A stretch of 9,158 bases of DNA from Pseudomonadota bacterium (GTDB lineage: Bacteria; Pseudomonadota; Gammaproteobacteria; Xanthomonadales; Rhodanobacteraceae): NCBI GenBank assembly GCA_018241165.1, contig JAFEEK010000178.1:1-9158 (forward strand), given 5' to 3'. Positions within the stretch are counted from its first letter, which is position 1; every line of letters starts with the position of its first letter. Position numbers and translations under genes: made by a program. Under the pieces are notes generated by a model. The model ran no database searches. It was not told where the DNA came from and saw only the letters and a program-made list of their open reading frames with translations. This document shows positions 7,900 to 9,158 of the stretch, in pieces.

Positions 7900-9158
7900 A
7901 TGCAAACCATTATTCGACGCGGTGGATCGCTGGCCGTTGCGATTGCACTGGCCTGCGGCTCCGCCATGGCGGTCGAAGTCGATCCGGCGCTCCAGGTTCA
8001 AGCGCAACGCGATGGTCGTGCGGATACGCTGGTCGTGCTTGCTGCGCAAGCGCCGGTTGCGCTCTTGCGCCAGGATGGCGACTACCTCGCGCGACGCCGC
8101 AATCTCGTCGATACCCTGCGCGCCACTGCCGACGTTTCGCAGGAACCATTGCTGCGTTGGCTGGGCGATCGCGGCATCGCGTATCGCAGTTTCTGGATCG
8201 TCAACATGATCCAGGCGCAATTGACGCCGGAACAGATTCGCGAATTGTCCGCGCGCGGCGATGTGGCACGGATCGACGGCAATCGCCCGCAGATGCTTCG
8301 CCTGCCTGCACCGTCGGCAGCGCCGATGCGACCCGAGGCCGTGGAGTCGGTGGAGTGGGGCGTGAGCAAGATTCGCGCGCCGCAGGTCTGGGCCTTGGGC
8401 ATCACCGGCCAGGGCGTCACCGTCGCGGGGCAAGATACCGGCATTCGCTGGACGCACAAGGCACTCAAGCCGCATTACCGCGGCTGGAACGGCACCAGCG
8501 CGAATCACAACTTCAACTGGCACGATGCGATTCATGATTCGGTCGGCAATCCCTGTGGCAACGATTCCCTCGTGCCCTGCGACGATGATGGCCATGGCTC
8601 GCACACGATTGGGACGATGGTGGGCGACGATGGCGCCGGCAACCAGATCGGCGTTGCGCCCGGCGCGAAGTGGATCGGCTGCCGCAACATGGACGCGGGC
8701 AACGGTACTCCGGCCCGCTACAACGAATGCGCGCAGTGGCTGCTGGCGCCCACCGATTTGTCCGGCAACAATCCGGACCCCGCGAAGGCGCCTGACATTG
8801 TCAGCAATTCATGGGGCTGCCCTGCGTCGGAAGGCTGCACGGCGGGCAACGAGGTCAAGACGGCAATCGACAATCTGGTCGCCGGCGGCATCCTGTTCGT
8901 CGCTGCAGCAGGCAACGACGGATCGTCGTGCAATACGATCTTCGATCAGCCGGCGACACTGGATAGCGCTTTCACCATCGGCTCGATGACGAGCAGCGAC
9001 ACGATGTCGAGTTTTTCCAGCCGTGGTCCGGTAACCGGCGCGAATCGGGTCAAGCCCGATGTCGTTGCCCCAGGCTCGAACGTACGATCGGCGACCAACA
9101 CCAGCGACACCGCCTACGTCAGCATGAACGGAACCAGCATGGCGACGCCGCATGTGAC
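7900..9158 (+). CDS. secreted S8 family serine protease, bacillopeptidase F-like (3' partial)
   Basis: The frame is open to the right edge, giving 419 visible codons. The N-terminus is a signal peptide: a short basic region (Arg6-Arg7), a hydrophobic stretch LAVAIALACG, and a likely signal peptidase I cut after SAMA (residue 24). Residues about 38-135 form a probable propeptide that would act as an intramolecular chaperone and inhibitor. The subtilase domain begins near VEWGVSKIRAPQVW (about 151). The full catalytic set is visible: Asp179 in VAGQDTGI, His232 in DDGHGSHT, oxyanion Asn339 in AAAGNDG, and Ser413 in NGTSMATPH. NHNFNWHDAI, GVAPGAKWIGCRNMD and VSNSWGCP strongly recall bacillopeptidase F. 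Seven cysteines (219, 227, 261, 277, 307, 313, 344) in the mature part suggest disulfides and export. The product should degrade extracellular protein; C-terminal domains lie beyond the window. It starts 42 nt after nadK, with no clear promoter between. Confidence 0.93.
   Translation, partial: MQTIIRRGGSLAVAIALACGSAMAVEVDPALQVQAQRDGRADTLVVLAAQAPVALLRQDGDYLARRRNLVDTLRATADVSQEPLLRWLGDRGIAYRSFWIVNMIQAQLTPEQIRELSARGDVARIDGNRPQMLRLPAPSAAPMRPEAVESVEWGVSKIRAPQVWALGITGQGVTVAGQDTGIRWTHKALKPHYRGWNGTSANHNFNWHDAIHDSVGNPCGNDSLVPCDDDGHGSHTIGTMVGDDGAGNQIGVAPGAKWIGCRNMDAGNGTPARYNECAQWLLAPTDLSGNNPDPAKAPDIVSNSWGCPASEGCTAGNEVKTAIDNLVAGGILFVAAAGNDGSSCNTIFDQPATLDSAFTIGSMTSSDTMSSFSSRGPVTGANRVKPDVVAPGSNVRSATNTSDTAYVSMNGTSMATPHV

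Noticed and set aside
7942..7962. Lipobox-like IALACG in the protease signal peptide
   Set aside because: Position -3 is Ala where lipoproteins usually have Leu, and a good signal peptidase I site (SAMA then V) follows five residues later.
7156..8604. 482-codon minus-strand open frame across nadK and the protease gene
   Set aside because: It is opposite two well-supported genes and shows no family motif.

Overview
The window is a high-GC stretch of bacterial chromosome with five protein genes, all on the + strand and tightly packed. No intergenic gap exceeds about 130 bases. Two things point to a gammaproteobacterium of the Xanthomonadales (Lysobacterales), perhaps Rhodanobacteraceae: the short NAD kinase of about 253 residues, with wording I recall from Xanthomonas, and a dispersed palindromic repeat that reads VIPAKAGIQ when translated. 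The order is fairly secure by recall, the family is a guess.

Layout: (1) positions 2-751, the 3' part of an alpha/beta-hydrolase (predicted peptidase/esterase) that enters from the left edge. (2) 752-877, an intergenic region with a weak terminator-like inverted repeat, a plausible sigma70 promoter whose -10 overlaps the hydrolase stop codon, and a nested palindromic repeat (774-860) ending 17 nt before the next start. (3) 878-2026, a short-chain-type acyl-CoA dehydrogenase. (4) 2142-7088, a very large NAD-dependent glutamate dehydrogenase (1648 aa, 180-kDa class). (5) 7096-7857, NAD kinase, starting 7 nt after the dehydrogenase stop and probably co-transcribed. (6) 7900 to the right edge, a secreted subtilisin-like (S8) protease resembling bacillopeptidase F, cut by the window end just after its catalytic serine.

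The middle genes suggest housekeeping carbon and amino-acid catabolism. The acyl-CoA dehydrogenase passes electrons to ETF, glutamate dehydrogenase feeds 2-oxoglutarate to the TCA cycle and makes NADH, and NAD kinase converts NAD+ to NADP+. A secreted protease nearby fits a peptide- and amino-acid-consuming lifestyle, but that functional link is inference. I see no RNA genes, CRISPR, transposase, toxin-antitoxin or defence genes. I found no convincing undescribed multi-gene system. The most interesting local points are the folded leader in front of the acyl-CoA dehydrogenase and the glutamate dehydrogenase-NAD kinase coupling.
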